DNA of 64,000 nucleotides. Source: Okapia johnstoni. Taxonomy: Eukaryota > Chordata > Mammalia > Artiodactyla > Giraffidae. Shown piece by piece: positions 47,539-58,479 of this stretch. The position numbers and the translations under genes were made by a program. A model generated the notes under the pieces. The model saw only the letters and a program-made list of their open reading frames with translations, did not search any database and was not told where the DNA came from. The DNA lies in contig CM044313.1 of assembly GCA_024291935.2 (NCBI GenBank), positions 79,979,001-80,043,000 of the forward strand, written 5' to 3'. Within the stretch, counting starts at the first letter, position 1, and each line of letters opens with the position of its first letter.

Positions 47539-47540
<2 letters not shown>

Positions 47541-47551
47541 AATAACATCTT

Positions 47552-49385
47552 GCTGAGGGACTTTGATGAGAAAACTCTCCTCTCAATGCAGCTTTGAGGA
47601 ATATCTGCTGTCAGGTTTTTTCCCACAGTTGGGAGTAGTCAAAAAAGAATAAAAGCAAAAAAATTTTTGTTCAACACAGCAGCTGAAGGATGTATAGAAA
47701 ATATCCTAATCACATAATTACAATATAACCCAAATTTTCCCAAATACTTCTTTCAATTCTATAGGACTTCTTAGTTTTAGGTATTTGGTGGGGTTTTCTC
47801 ATCTACAAACTTACTGACCCCAGTAATTTCTGGTGCTTTAGGGCTCCTGAAAAATTCAAAATTGTCCTCTTCATGGTTCAGCACTTAAGATTCTGAATAT
47901 AAAGCAATATGACCAGCACCAGCCTGGGGCTTTCCAAGAACAGTCTAGAGAAACTGTCAGGGGAATTCTCAGTTCCTCCTCTTAGGCTTGCTGGTAACTC
48001 TCTTGCCCTCGGTGAGTTTTCTGAAGGTGTTCATTGTTTTGAGCTGTAGTTATAAAAGTTTCAACTTGAAGCTAATTCTGTAGTAAATAAGAAAGTGAAA
48101 ATCACTGTTCTTGAGGCAAAGTGGTGGGTAACCTGCCCTCCTCCAAAAAGCAATTCAGTGGTTTAACTCTCTGTCCTTCTGGTGCCTCCACAGAACCAAG
48201 AAAGCCTGGCTCTTCCAACTTCTTTTGTCTCCATTTCTCACTTGGTCAGCTGAAGATAGAACCATCTCTTTGACCCCCAAATAGAGCCATTAGATTTGGG
48301 ATATTAAATAGATTTCCAACAAAAGTCTTTCATTCAGCAGCTGCCACAGCCAAGTACAGGGTAGTATCCTCAGAAAGTATATGAAAGCTAAAGAAAGTAG
48401 AGGAACCCATGCAAATTCTCAGCAAATCTGACCTAAACACAGAGAAAAGAAGGGTGCTCTGAGGGCTAGGGTAAAAAATCGGAGTTGGTTTGATAGCTTG
48501 TGATCATCTCTGGATCACATCTAGACTCTGCCTTGAAAACTCTACCATGTTGAGACAGAAACTGTCCCTGAAGAGAAGTAGATGTGGACTCCAGGCATCT
48601 CACTAGATGCTTCCAAGACAGCGTGGAATAAGGCTGAAGATCAATATGTGTTCCCACGAGCTAGTCATGAGTGACAATACAAGGTAAACTGCCCTGGGTT
48701 AGTCTTTGATGCCTGTGTTTGTATTTATTTTTTTTTCTTTTTTAAATGATATGTTGTTTGGAATTTATATCCATCTAATTTCCCAGCTTTGGAAATTATG
48801 AAAACAATGCCAGACACTTAGAAACCGATTCACATAACTCTTCACTTAGAGAAAGACCACATCTTCTGATTTAGAACATTCACTGTCATCCCCATATTAT
48901 GTGAATTTTCAGAAAAAAACCTAAGGGCTATGTAAAGTCAATATTCTCAATCCTTGAGGCTACTGAAGTATACTCAAGTGCTCAATCCTCAAGGGGTCTA
49001 TAAAGAAATAGTCACTCAAAATGAAGCAAATAACCAAACCCCTAATTAGGGTATTGCTGACAGCCAGCACATGCCAAGTCATGAGGGGTACCTGAACTTG
49101 TTCAACACATAGACTTAAAATGGAAAACTGTGTTATATCTCCCTACTATATAGCACCAACAATTGCTGGAATGATTATTTCTTATATAATTCTTGTGAAG
49201 TAGGGGAACAGAATGATAACATTTTCACGTCTATTGGTTTAGGTACAAGGAAATTTTCAATCCATGAGTATGTTCTTTGGGATATGAAAAAGAAATGAGA
49301 GTCTGACTCAATTTTTCAAATCATAGTTCTATAGTCCAATATTTTAGATTATCCTACACCTATTAAAATAAAGTTGGTTTCTTTA
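47552..49385. other. Unique sequence
   Basis: No gene or repeat family recognised. Confidence 0.35.
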
Positions 49386-49389
49386 GATC

Positions 49390-49925
49390 ACTCTTTCTCT
49401 GGTAACCAGCCTTCAACATGGCCCCATGGTCCTCAAATCCTGGAACTTACACCTTTGTGTATTTATTTTCCTTCTATGTTTTAGCTGGGTTGGTCTACAT
49501 GACCAACAGGACATGGCAAGAAGGATGGAATGTTACTTTTGAGGTCAGTTATAAAAGACTCTGATCACTTGCTCTGGAAGAAGGTAGTTGCCCTTTCCTG
49601 AAAACACTTAAACTTCCTCATGGAAAGACCCATTTGTGAAGAGCAACTGAGGCCAACCAGTTAAGGAATTGAGCCAGTGAGAAATTGAGGAGTCCTACCA
49701 GCATCTGCAGGAATGAGCTTGGAAACAGATCCTTTCATCCAATTAAGCCTTGGATGACTGCAGTCATGGTCAGTATCTCGATCACACTAACATGAGAGAC
49801 CTTGAACCAGAACCAACCAACTGAGCTTCTCCCTAATGTCTGACTCATAAAAACCTATAAGATAATAAGTATGTGTTGTTTTTAGTGAGAAGGTTTGGGG
49901 GAAACTTGTTATACGCAATAGATAA
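49390..49925 (+). mobile_element. Ancient LTR-like sequence (possibly MaLR class)
   Basis: Phrases such as TTGAGGTCAGTTATAAAAGA, GCAGGAATGAGCTTGGAAAC and CATGAGAGACCTTGAACCAG, then ATAAGTATGTGTTGTTTTTA and TTATACGCAATAGATAAACT, resemble a common old mammalian LTR. The family is not certain. Confidence 0.4.
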
Positions 49926-49929
49926 ACTA

Positions 49930-51105
49930 AACAACACTCTTTTCTGATCTTAAATGATTTAAGGTTGCTGCTTAATCATTTATTTCCCTAAGCCTATATA
50001 CTCCAAAGTAACTTCTTGTGTTTTCTAAAAGTACAACTTCAAAAGTTTTTTAACCAACCCAAATAAAATAAAAGATCTTATTCCAAGGATACACACTGGA
50101 AAACACTAGTTTTTTATCTACAGAGGTTTTCCCACACAGGTTTTCTCTAAGTATTGAGTCACACACAGACACGTAATTATATGTTTAATTCATTGATTTT
50201 GCTAACATAAATCTTATCAAGATGCTAAGCTGGGATTGAGAAAGCAATTTGTCTTAATGCTTTAACTATTTGAAGTAGAAAAACCACTGTACTTTCTCCT
50301 CCACAAATTATTAGCACCTGAAAATGAAGTGTTTAAGCACCTTTCAGTGCCAGTTTTCTCCTCATCTAAGAGAAAAACACTGAGCATTACTTATTCATTG
50401 ACATGTCTCCCTGGTAAATCCTCATTGCAGCTAAATAAGCTGACTCTCAGAAAAGGTTTTGTGAATTGAAAATCTGCTGTTAAATCTTGCAATATTTTCC
50501 AAACATGCTGACAATACCAAGTTCCCAAAGACTTAAGATATCCTAAGACAGGAAGTGTGGCCCTGGACCTCTAATTTTTAATCCTCTACTCAAGCAAATC
50601 AAATTTACCACCTCTACAGTCAAAACAGCTCTTAACCAGAGGCTAATGATTTGAGGAGTCTCCCAGTGGGATCTCTCTGTGATTTCAGGTTGTTTACTGA
50701 AAAGAAAATTGATCTTCATTTTTATACATAAATGATCATTGGTAAACTTCCTTGTGACTTTGTGAAATAATTCTCTAATGAAAATATATGACCATCACTA
50801 ATAAGAAAATAAGAAAAATGCAGCTTATTCCCATGATTCTGTTTTTGTTAATTAAAAATTCCAGTAAGTGTAATAAGTTAGACTATTTGTGCTCCATAAC
50901 ACTTCTTTATTCAACGTTTTCTTCTTGTCAAGTGAAATAGTCAATGATGGAGAAAGGCCACAGATTTGAGCCAATCTATTTGCATCTAAGATGAAGAGAT
51001 GCATGTCCAGTATGGATTAATGACCTCCATATGCTTTGTCAGTATATACTGTGAGCAAAGAAAAAAAAGAGGAAAGAGCACAATATTTCAAGTCTCTGAC
51101 TCAGG
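49930..51105. other. AT-rich unique sequence
   Basis: Nothing recognised. Confidence 0.35.
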
Positions 51106-51109
51106 TCAT

Positions 51110-51330
51110 ACACGTGTGTTAAGTCACTTCAGTCATCGCCAACTCTTTGTGACCCTATGAATTGTAGCCTGCTAGTCTCCTTTGTCCATGGGATTCTCTA
51201 GGCAAGAATACTGGAGTGGGTTGCCATGTCCTCCTCCAGAGGATCTTCCCAACCCAGGGATCAAGCCAGAGTCTCTTAGGCCTGCACTGGTAGGTGGGTT
51301 CTTTACACTAGTTCCACCTGGGAAGCCCTA
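51110..51330 (-). mobile_element. Bov-tA SINE, antisense
   Basis: The Bov-A complement (GTTAAGTCACTTCAGTCATC) runs through the tRNA-head complement, ending TTCCACCTGGGAAGCCCTAA. Confidence 0.9.
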
Positions 51331-51684
51331 ATTCAGGATAATGACCACCAGTGGGTTTATCCTACACAGCTTCAATTATTTAAAATTTAGATTGTTTTTT
51401 AATCCAAATAAAAGTTTAGATTCTCTCTACAACTTTTTCCCTAAAACTTATTTTTTACTTTGTATCTACTTTTTGAACATCAGTCATCTTAAATTTTTAA
51501 TATATTGTTCCTCAAAGAGTTAACTACCCTCAAAGTCTCACTAACCTCCAAGCAATGAGCCCAATGGATTCAGTCTTCAAAAAAGCATTGTTAATAGAAA
51601 GAGCCCACCAAAAATGCACACATATTAATGATGAGACTCCAGGTCTAAAATGTGCTCAGATGTCATATGGCCATAAAACTAGAG

Positions 51685-51812
51685 TCATAAAACTATCACA
51701 GTCCAATAGAATTATCTTCAGTGATAGAAAAATTCTATATCAGCACTGTGCAGTACAGTAGCCACTAACCATATATGACCTTTGAGCATTTGAAATGTAG
51801 CCAGTGTTTGCA
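51685..51812. repeat. Possible hAT (Charlie-type) DNA transposon remnant
   Basis: AGTCCAATAGAATTATCTTC, then CAGTACAGTAGCCACTAACC and GAGCATTTGAAATGTAGCCA, are characteristic phrases of a common mammalian hAT fossil. It is cut by the L1 that starts at 51813. Confidence 0.4.
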
Positions 51813-51981
51813 CCGTTTACAGTTGCCAAGACATGGAAGCAACCAAAGTATCCATTGACAGATGAATGGATAATGAAGGTGTGTTACATATATACAATGG
51901 GACATCACTCAACCGTAAAAAAAAAGAATAAAATAATGCCACTTGTAACAATATGGATGGACCTAAAGATTATCATAAGTG
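51813..51981 (+). mobile_element. L1 3' region, left half (host of the provirus)
   Basis: Sense L1 ORF2-end text: CACCGTTTACAGTTGCCAAG, ATGGAAGCAACCAAAGTATC, ATATGGATGGACCTAAAGAT. It is interrupted at 51981 by the provirus LTR and resumes at 63859. The last seven bases, ATAAGTG (51975-51981), are the left copy of the provirus target-site duplication. Confidence 0.85.
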
Positions 51982-52300
51982 TGTTGGGGTCCTTTAATGG
52001 ACTTGAACCTGGTGGTACGGAGTCGACGATAAGAAAGCAAAAGAAAGAAAGAGGCTGATAGTCCCTGGTTTATGCAGAAAACCAATAAAACCCTAAGACA
52101 AAGGGTTTGCACTGCTTACCTGGGCTCAGGGCGCCCTCTCGAGGAGGTCTTGAAAGCTCGGGCAAGTAAGTAAGCTTCGGCAGGCCTCTGCGCTCCAAAT
52201 AATTAGCCTGAAGGAGAGAGAGAAAAGAGAGAAAGATGAAGAAAGACACGGCGACCCAAGCTCTGATGGAACAAGTGTGTTTTCTTCAACATAGTGTGGG

Positions 52301-52309
52301 TATATATAC
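52301..52309 (-). promoter_or_regulatory. LTR TATA box (3' LTR)
   Basis: The sense strand reads GTATATATACCC, a strong TATA motif. The 5' LTR equivalent at 63250-63258 has one substitution interrupting the TA run. Confidence 0.65.
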
Positions 52310-52532
52310 TGTCTTACAAGGTAGCTTTTTCAGCAAAGATAAGGATCAAAAATCTTACAAATTACCAAGGAAACATAAGGCTAGAATCCAAGTCAAAGAG
52401 AAAGGGTTGTAAATAATCACTTTCCATATCAGAAAGGAAGAGGGTCATAAATAGTTACTTTCACCATATGGAAATGCTAAGGAAGGAAATGCATGCATTC
52501 CTCAGTCCCCAGGAGCAGCTTGCCAGCTCCTC

Positions 52533-52558
52533 TTAATCCTTGAATATTCAAGGATTAA
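52533..52558. other. 26-bp perfect palindrome in LTR U3
   Basis: The half-site TTAATCCTTGAAT is followed immediately by its reverse complement. It is identical in the 5' LTR (63482-63507). Function unknown; it could be a dimeric factor site. Confidence 0.9.
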
Positions 52559-52572
52559 TAAGAAACAGAGGA

Positions 52573-52727
52573 AAAAAAGAGAGAGAAAGAAAAAGAAAAA
52601 ACATTGGGAAAAAAAAAATCCGAAAATTAAAAAAGAGAGAGAGAGAGAAGGAAAAAGAAAAAGCACTGGGGAAAAAAAAAATCGGAAAATTAAAAAAAAA
52701 AAAAGAGAGAGAGAAAGGAACAGAGGA
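52573..52727. repeat. Purine-rich imperfect tandem repeat in the 3' LTR only
   Basis: Two related units of about 70 bases, each with a GAGAGA/AAAGAAAAAG part, then CATTGGG or CACTGGGG, an A run, and ATCCGAAAATTAAAA or ATCGGAAAATTAAAA. The block lies between copies of CAGAGGA (52566-52572 and 52721-52727). The 5' LTR has only one CAGAGGA and no block. Confidence 0.9.
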
Positions 52728-52777
52728 ATCATGACATATCAGCACACAGGAAGCCTCCTGTTAAATGCTCCCTAACA

Positions 52778-52791
52778 ATTCCCCCTATTTT
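52778..52791 (-). promoter_or_regulatory. Polypurine tract
   Basis: The sense strand reads AAAATAGGGGGAAT immediately before the 3' LTR. This is where plus-strand DNA synthesis is primed in retroviruses. Confidence 0.9.
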
Positions 52792-52801
52792 ATTATATTT
52801 G

Positions 52802-54363
52802 TTAAAAAGGTCCTGACCATTGAGTTTGTTTAGTATTAACCATTCTTATAGAAAGGCAATGGAAAACAACAAATATAATCACCAAGACAACCACCAAAGT
52901 TACAGTTCCAGACCCGATGCTGTGAACAATATTTTGAAACCAACCTCGTGGGTATAGCCCAGATAATTGATCAGCTAGTTGTTCAGCTAAAGTTTCTAAA
53001 TTAGTGGAAGAAGGCAGACATTTAGAAATAGTATCAAAGATTTCTTTTTGCGGTAATTGTACATTCAGAGAGGCATTATCATGTATATTTTATAAATGAA
53101 ATTTGATTTGTTCCCAGTTGTAGGCACTATGATTAAATTGAACAGGAGTAACACAAAATTGAGTAAGACAAGTATATAGTTTGCAATTAGTACAAGTTCC
53201 AGAACATAAAGTCTTATTAAATTGTAAGTTTCCTATGGCTATAACAAAAGGAAGTGGGACACAGGCATGTATAAAACAGGATTGATTATAGCAAAAGAAA
53301 TAGTTGCTAAAACCACAGCTGGTCCCTGTGAAATGTCTGCTCCAAGCCTCAAGCTCTTCGGTGCTCGCAGCAAGTTTCCAGACGTCCCATTGTTCAGGCC
53401 CAATCTGCTTATTGAGGACGATTTGAGGGTGAAGTGGGGAGATTTCTCCGTCAAGCCACCCAAGAAGTCCTTTGTCATGGTAATGGTCCATTGTATTGTC
53501 GGTAACCTTCCATGTGACTTGAGTAGCATAGTCATACACAGTGCTGTTAATATCATCTGAGCAGTTAGATAACCACATACCAAGGGGTCTCCAATCGGCA
53601 ATAGTATAATTAGCCACAAATATTAATTTTCCTGATTTGGCTTGACAGTTGTCCCAACGAACAGGGAACCCTTTGCTTTAATGTTTTTTGTTCTTGCCCT
53701 AACTCTTCCCCTAAAGTCTCCTTAGTATAAACATGGTTCACAGACAAAGAAAGAGCTGTAAACAATCCAAGCAACGTCCGAAAGTCCTTTTTGGGAGGCA
53801 GGACAAAAGCCCAAGTTTGTCGGCTAACGTTTATGCATAATTCTGCTGGGCCCATGCACAAAGGAAGGACTTCATAACCTAGAGAAATATTAATTAGTTT
53901 CCCTTCTACCTCAGGGTGTGAGGGCCCTTTAATGCTCCAGGGAGAAGGCATATGTATAGAGTCATTAGTGGATACAATTGGTCCTCTCTCCCTCCATTCT
54001 ACCACCTGTAGTAAAGGGGGGTAGGGTATGATTAATTAGTTCCGCTCGGGCGGGGGAGGGGGAGGCACAGGCACGCAGACTGAGCATTGACAGGAAAATG
54101 TATTCAGGATTCCGTGGCATTCCCTGTTGAAAGACCAAATTTTCAGCTCAATTAGTAAGGGTTTTAATTTGTCCCCGAGTGGGGAGATCATAAGGTTGAT
54201 GCCACCAAGGGAAGTGCTTCCTGGAGATCTTTAGAGCCGCCATGGCCCATATTGGAATTTCTTCCTCCTGGAGTTTTTGTTGTTTTGTCTCTATTTTGAA
54301 GGCTGGAGGCCCCCTTGGGTCGAATCTTCCAAAGAGGAAGCCATGTGAGTTCGTTGGATCCAT
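52802..54363 (-). pseudogene. env: Provirus env, broken, with SU-TM fusing deletion
   Basis: Envelope glycoprotein relic. The start region (54363, MDPTNSHGF) overlaps the pol end, as in betaretroviruses. A surface-subunit N-terminal part lies at 53610-54005 (many Asn-X-Ser/Thr sites) and shifts frame near 53615. The 175-codon frame at 53090-53617 holds the conserved TSCGFSNYFFCYNQSCFIHA and CTNCKLYTC motifs. Directly after these, at about 53155-53167, it runs into transmembrane-subunit text (CVTPVQFNHSAYNWEQ). The surface C-terminus, cleavage site, fusion peptide and heptad region are therefore absent. One stop (53087-53089) precedes the TM remainder, with a membrane span at about 52850-52912, a short tail, and the stop at 52802-52804. 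Inactive. Confidence 0.82.
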
Positions 54364-56880
54364 CTGGGGAAATACAAGTATACCCCTTTCCCTGTAAGAT
54401 TAGTTTCCTAGATTTCCACTGTTTCATTAACCCATCTCGGTCCAAATGGGCAGAGGAAGAGAAGTGTCCTTCAATTCCTCGAAATGTTTTTCTGCTCTTG
54501 TTAAGATATCTCCCTGTGGTAAGTTTAAAACATTTTAAACAAATAAAGCTGTATTAACAACAGTTATAGGTTTAGAAAATACCTTATGTTGGAATCTAGT
54601 AAGATCTGCTTTAGATAAGGAAGACAATAGTGCTCCTGTGTAATCCCCCTTTTTTAATTTTTTTATTTGCAATTTTAGTGTGTGATGTGCTCGTTCGACT
54701 ATGCCTTGTGCCTGTAGATTATAAGGAATATCTGTAATATGTTTAATAGAAAATGATTGTAAAAATTGTTTAAAGTGTCTAGAAATATAGGCAGGGCCAT
54801 TGTCTGTTTTAATAGAACTAGGAGTTCCCATTACAGCAAAACAAGCTAGTAAGTGAGTTATAACATGTTGTGCAGCTTCACTGTGAAGAGGTGTGGCCCA
54901 AATAAAGGAAGAATTGGTATCAATACAGACATGTAAGAAATAAGAGGGAGAAAGTTCAGGGCAATGAGTCACATCCATTTGCCATAGTTCATTAGGTTGC
55001 AAACTGCGAAGATTAATACCTTGTGTGATGGGTCGAAGATGTAAGGGTCTGCAAGTGGAACAATTATTAATACTTTCTTTAGCCTGACAGTATGGGATTT
55101 TCCATAGCTGGTGTAGGGAGCCAGAATTGTTTTGCAATAGAGCATGCTGTTCCACCAGAGTAGCAAAAGAAATAAGTTTATCAGCTTGTTCATTACCATG
55201 AGTCATAGGGCCGGGAAGACAAGAGTGTGCTCTAATATGGGTAATATAAATGGGAGAAGTGCAGTTTCTAATAACGGATTGCAGTTCGAAAAAAAGTTGT
55301 TGAATAATCAGTTGATTGGAGTTTATGATGAAGTTTTCTATATTTTTTAATATAAAAACTGAATATAAGGAATCAGAGACTATATTAATGGGGTAAGGAT
55401 GTAGACAAACAACTTGAGTAAGAGCATACAATTCATTTTGTTGAGCAGAATGAAATTTAGTATAAAAGACTTTATATTCCTTAAGAGACCAGAATGAAAC
55501 TTTGGCGTTTTTAGTCCCATCTATATAAAAGACCTCAGTTTGTGGTATAGGCTGTGAGCTGATAATGAAGGAAATAATAAATTCAGTATTTTTGAAGAAA
55601 TTCCACAGCTTACCAGAAGGATAATGAAATGAAATTTCTCCAAAATATTCCAGAAAAGCTATTTGGAAATCAGTAGAAGTTTGTAATGCATTCTCAAATT
55701 GAGATTTATTGATTGGTATTACAATTTTATGAGGATCAGAGCCAATTAGAGTTTTAGTCCTATTTCTACCATTGATAATGTTTAGAGCAATTAAATCAAG
55801 GTAGGGTGTAAGTGACTTTATTCCCCTAAAACGAGTATAGATCCATTCTATTGGGTGTTTTTGTTGGGCAAGAAGTAGTGTGGGAGAACGGAGAGAGGGG
55901 AGTATAAATAATTCTAGAGGTAAATCTAGTCTGATGTGAGTAAGAGACTGTTTTTGTAATTTACTTTGCACTAAATAGAGTTCCTCTCAAGCCTCCCGAG
56001 AAAGTGAATGAGGGCTATTTAAATCAGGATCTCCTTTTAAAGTATTAAATAAGTTATTCAGTTGATAATTAGCAATGCCTAGAGAAGGTCTAATCCAATT
56101 TATATCACCTAAGAGCTTTTGAAAATCATTTAAGGTTGATAATTAATCAGTACATATCTGAGTTAATTGGGGAGTAATATGTTGTCGATTAACAACAAAC
56201 TCCAAATAATGGTAAGTTGTAGAGGTTTGAATTTTTTCAGGGGCAATGATTAATCCAGAGTTTTTTAAGCATAATTGAGCTATGTCAAACGTGTTGAGTT
56301 TCTAAGATAGATGGAGCTGAAAACAATATATCATCCATATAGTGAATAACAAGAAAGTTAGGAGATTGTTTTCTCACAGGCTCAAGGGCTTTAGCTACAT
56401 AGTGCTGACACATGGTGGGAGAATCCATCATCCCTTGTGGCAGTTCAGTCCATTGGTACCGTTTATGAGGCCCGATATTATTAGGATTAAGGGAGAGAGA
56501 AGGTGAATCTCTCTCGGTCTAAAGGGTGTAGAGGTATATTAAAAAAAGCAGTCTTGTAAATCAATAATAATAATGTGCCAATTTTGAGGAATGGTGGTAG
56601 GTGATGGCATTCCTGGTTGTAATGCACCCATAGGTTTCATAGATGCATTAACTTTTCTAAGGTCTGATAGGAGACGCCATTTGTTAGATTTCTTTTTTAT
56701 AACAAAAATAGGAGAGTTCCAAGGAGAACAAGATTCCTCAATATGTTTTAATTCTAGTTGTATATCTGTAAGTTCTTTAGCCACCTGTAATTTCTCTTTT
56801 GTGAGGGGCCACTGCTCTGTCCAAATAGGCTCGTCATTCTTCCAAGTTATTTTAATAATTGCATTGTTTGTTAAATGAGC
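54290..56880 (-). pseudogene. pol: Provirus pol, broken (RT, RNase H, integrase)
   Basis: The RT begins near 56880. The frame at 56539-56784 covers the fingers ([20 protein letters not shown]) and then shifts frame in a T run just before 56539. The palm follows in pieces, with LPQGM near 56445 and an intact YMDD box at 56330-56341. Several stops lie at about 55980-56290. An uninterrupted 478-codon frame (54535-55971) follows, with RNase H and integrase. Integrase C-terminal text (RKLILQGKGYTCISPDGSN) continues in another frame to about 54290. Pol enzymes copy viral RNA into DNA and insert it; this one is disabled by frameshifts and stops. Confidence 0.85.
54535..55971 (-). pseudogene. Long open pol segment: RNase H and integrase core
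   Basis: 478 codons without a stop. Residues ~140-270 are RNase H, with acidic positions visible in VFYIDGTKN, QQNELYALTQ, VSDSLYSVF and HGNEQADKL. Then comes a degraded zinc-binding segment (HQLWKIPYCQ...NNCSTC), followed by the integrase core with its D,D-35-E residues in WQMDVTHC, IKTDNGPAY and QGIVERAHH. The frame ends at a premature stop before the integrase C-terminal domain, and an in-frame stop lies a few codons upstream of 55971. No independent promoter or start is evident, so it is best read as a chance-preserved part of pol. Confidence 0.85.
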
Positions 56881-56888
56881 AGTGGCCC

Positions 56889-57589
56889 CTAGGAAAAATG
56901 TGGAATGTGAATTTGAGTCTGCTGTTGCATAAGTAAGTCTCTCCCTATTAAATTAAGGGGTGCATCTATCACATAAGGTTTTAATGTTGCAGGTTGGCCT
57001 TCTGGTCCCTCACATGGATATATTTGAGTACTTTGATAAACCTCTTGTACTTTAGTTTGAGAAATCCCTGCAATTTGGCAAGAAATTTTTTGCATAGGCC
57101 AGGATTTGGGCCGTAAATGGTTGGAAATAATAGTAATATCAGATCCAGTGTCAAGGAGACCAGAAAAATTTTTACCATTAATTTTGATATTTATATTCCG
57201 TCAGGCAAATTCAGATATTAATGATGTCCACAAGAATTGTTTTTGATCCATACTGCTGAATCCACCCATCCGTACATCTTTAGAGGAGTTAATAGAAATG
57301 TAAGGTAAAAGAAGTAACTGAACAATTTTGTCCCCCTTTTTGAGTTGCCATAAAATCTGAGATGACACCATAATTTGAATTTCTCCTCTATAATCTGAAC
57401 CAATTACTCCAGGGTGGACAGTAATTCCTTTAGAAATCAAACTAGATCAGCCAAGTAAAAGATCAAAAGTTTGTGGGGGCAGGGGTCCAAAATGTCCAGT
57501 AGGTATCCTAGAGGGGACTGCTTGAGGGTAAAGGAGAAAGTCATTTAGGGCTGGTATATCGCCGGCAGCACTGCTGGATGGTGAAGGTT
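56889..57589 (-). pseudogene. pro: Provirus dUTPase-protease (pro) frame with two stops
   Basis: One reading frame runs from about 57589 to the TAG at 56889, broken by TGA codons near 57448 and 57198. The first half is a dUTPase-like domain (ITVHPGVIGSDYRGEIQIMV, GDKIVQLLLLPY). The second half is the retroviral aspartic protease with an intact active-site segment GLLDTGSDITII near 57150 and the conserved NLIGRDLL near 56930. A dUTPase ahead of the protease is characteristic of betaretroviruses. In such viruses the frame is reached by ribosomal frameshifting from gag. Confidence 0.85.
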
Positions 57590-58479
57590 CTAGGGAAAAG
57601 ATGGAATTTGCCCCTGGTTTTTGTTGAAGAGGACCTGGGGGTTCCCCTGCTTGGAGTTTCCTGGAATAGATCTCCCTTCAATGTCAAATTTAGATTTAAA
57701 ATCTTTGGTCCAATGCACTCCTCTACGGTAGCAAGGGCAGATTTTGGGAGGTTTTTTATTAGCCTTCTTAGGGCAGTCCCATTTTAAATGGTTTTTATCT
57801 CCACATGTAAACATCCTTCATTTCCTTTTTTAAGGGCAGCAACCATTGTTTCAGCTAGCATTTGCATCTTCCGAGTTTCTGATCCTAGATTGTGACAAGC
57901 CTTCAAATAATCTATAATAGTCCCTGTCTCTCGAATAGGAGCTATAGCCTTTTGACATTCCTGATCTGCATTTTCATAAGCAAGTAGTTTCTCTAGTTGT
58001 CTTTTAGCTTCTTTTCTGATTACAGTACGGGAAATAGCAGTTTCTAATCTAGCTAAAAAATCAGCATGCATTTCATTAGATCCTTGGAATATTTTAGTGT
58101 AGCTACCTGTAGGCTCCCCTTGAGGAGTAATTCTATCCCAAGCTTCAAGGGCCACTGTTTTTAATTGTTCTTGCAACAAAGGAGGGAACTGTATTTGAGC
58201 TTCTGTAGCATCAAATTGTCCTGTACCAGTTAGCATCTCAAAAGTAATTTGATTTGGGGGGGGGCCACCTCGAGCATTTCTGTTAGCATGATCATTGGTT
58301 ATATCATGAAACCACATTATCCATTGAAGATATTCTCCTGGTTTAAGGAGAGCCTTTATTAAAGTTCTCCGATCATGGGGAATAAAATTTCCAATAGAGG
58401 ATGTTATAGAATTTAGAGGTACTTTAGTAAAAGGTGAATGTGGGCCGTACATAGTTAAAGCCATTTTTATTTGTTACAT
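57590..58479 (-). pseudogene. gag: Provirus gag, 3' part: capsid and nucleocapsid
   Basis: A 226-codon capsid frame (57784-58464) with the major homology region IFQGSNEMHADFLARLETAI. A stop lies a few codons upstream of 58464, next to the BovB junction. The frame shifts by one base within the first zinc knuckle at about 57800-57815. The rest of the knuckle (TCGDKNHLKWDC) is read in the next frame (57590-57814). The second knuckle (CPCYRRGVHWTKDF) has lost at least one metal-binding cysteine. Gag forms the virion shell; this copy cannot encode it intact. Confidence 0.85.

Larger units (their letters stand above)
51982..52777 (-). repeat. Provirus 3' LTR (796 bp)
   Basis: On the sense strand it starts TGTTAGGGAGC (52777) and ends CCCCAACA (51982), the TG...CA form of retroviral LTRs. 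It contains a 155-base purine-rich insertion (52573-52727) absent from the 5' LTR, a 26-base perfect palindrome (52533-52558) and a TATA box. It lies directly after the polypurine tract. Confidence 0.95.

Noticed and set aside
47480..47545. AATAA/AAATA runs as a regulatory AT island
   Set aside because: They are the patterned poly(A) tail of the L1 at 47080-47538.
53239..53619. Overlapping frame in another register opposite or alongside env as a separate gene
   Set aside because: It is the shifted register of the env frame; the register with Cys and glycosylation motifs is the real one.
54188..54445. Frame with RKLILQGKGYTCISPDGSN as a separate accessory gene
   Set aside because: It matches the expected position and character of the integrase C-terminal domain in shifted frame; part of broken pol overlapping env.
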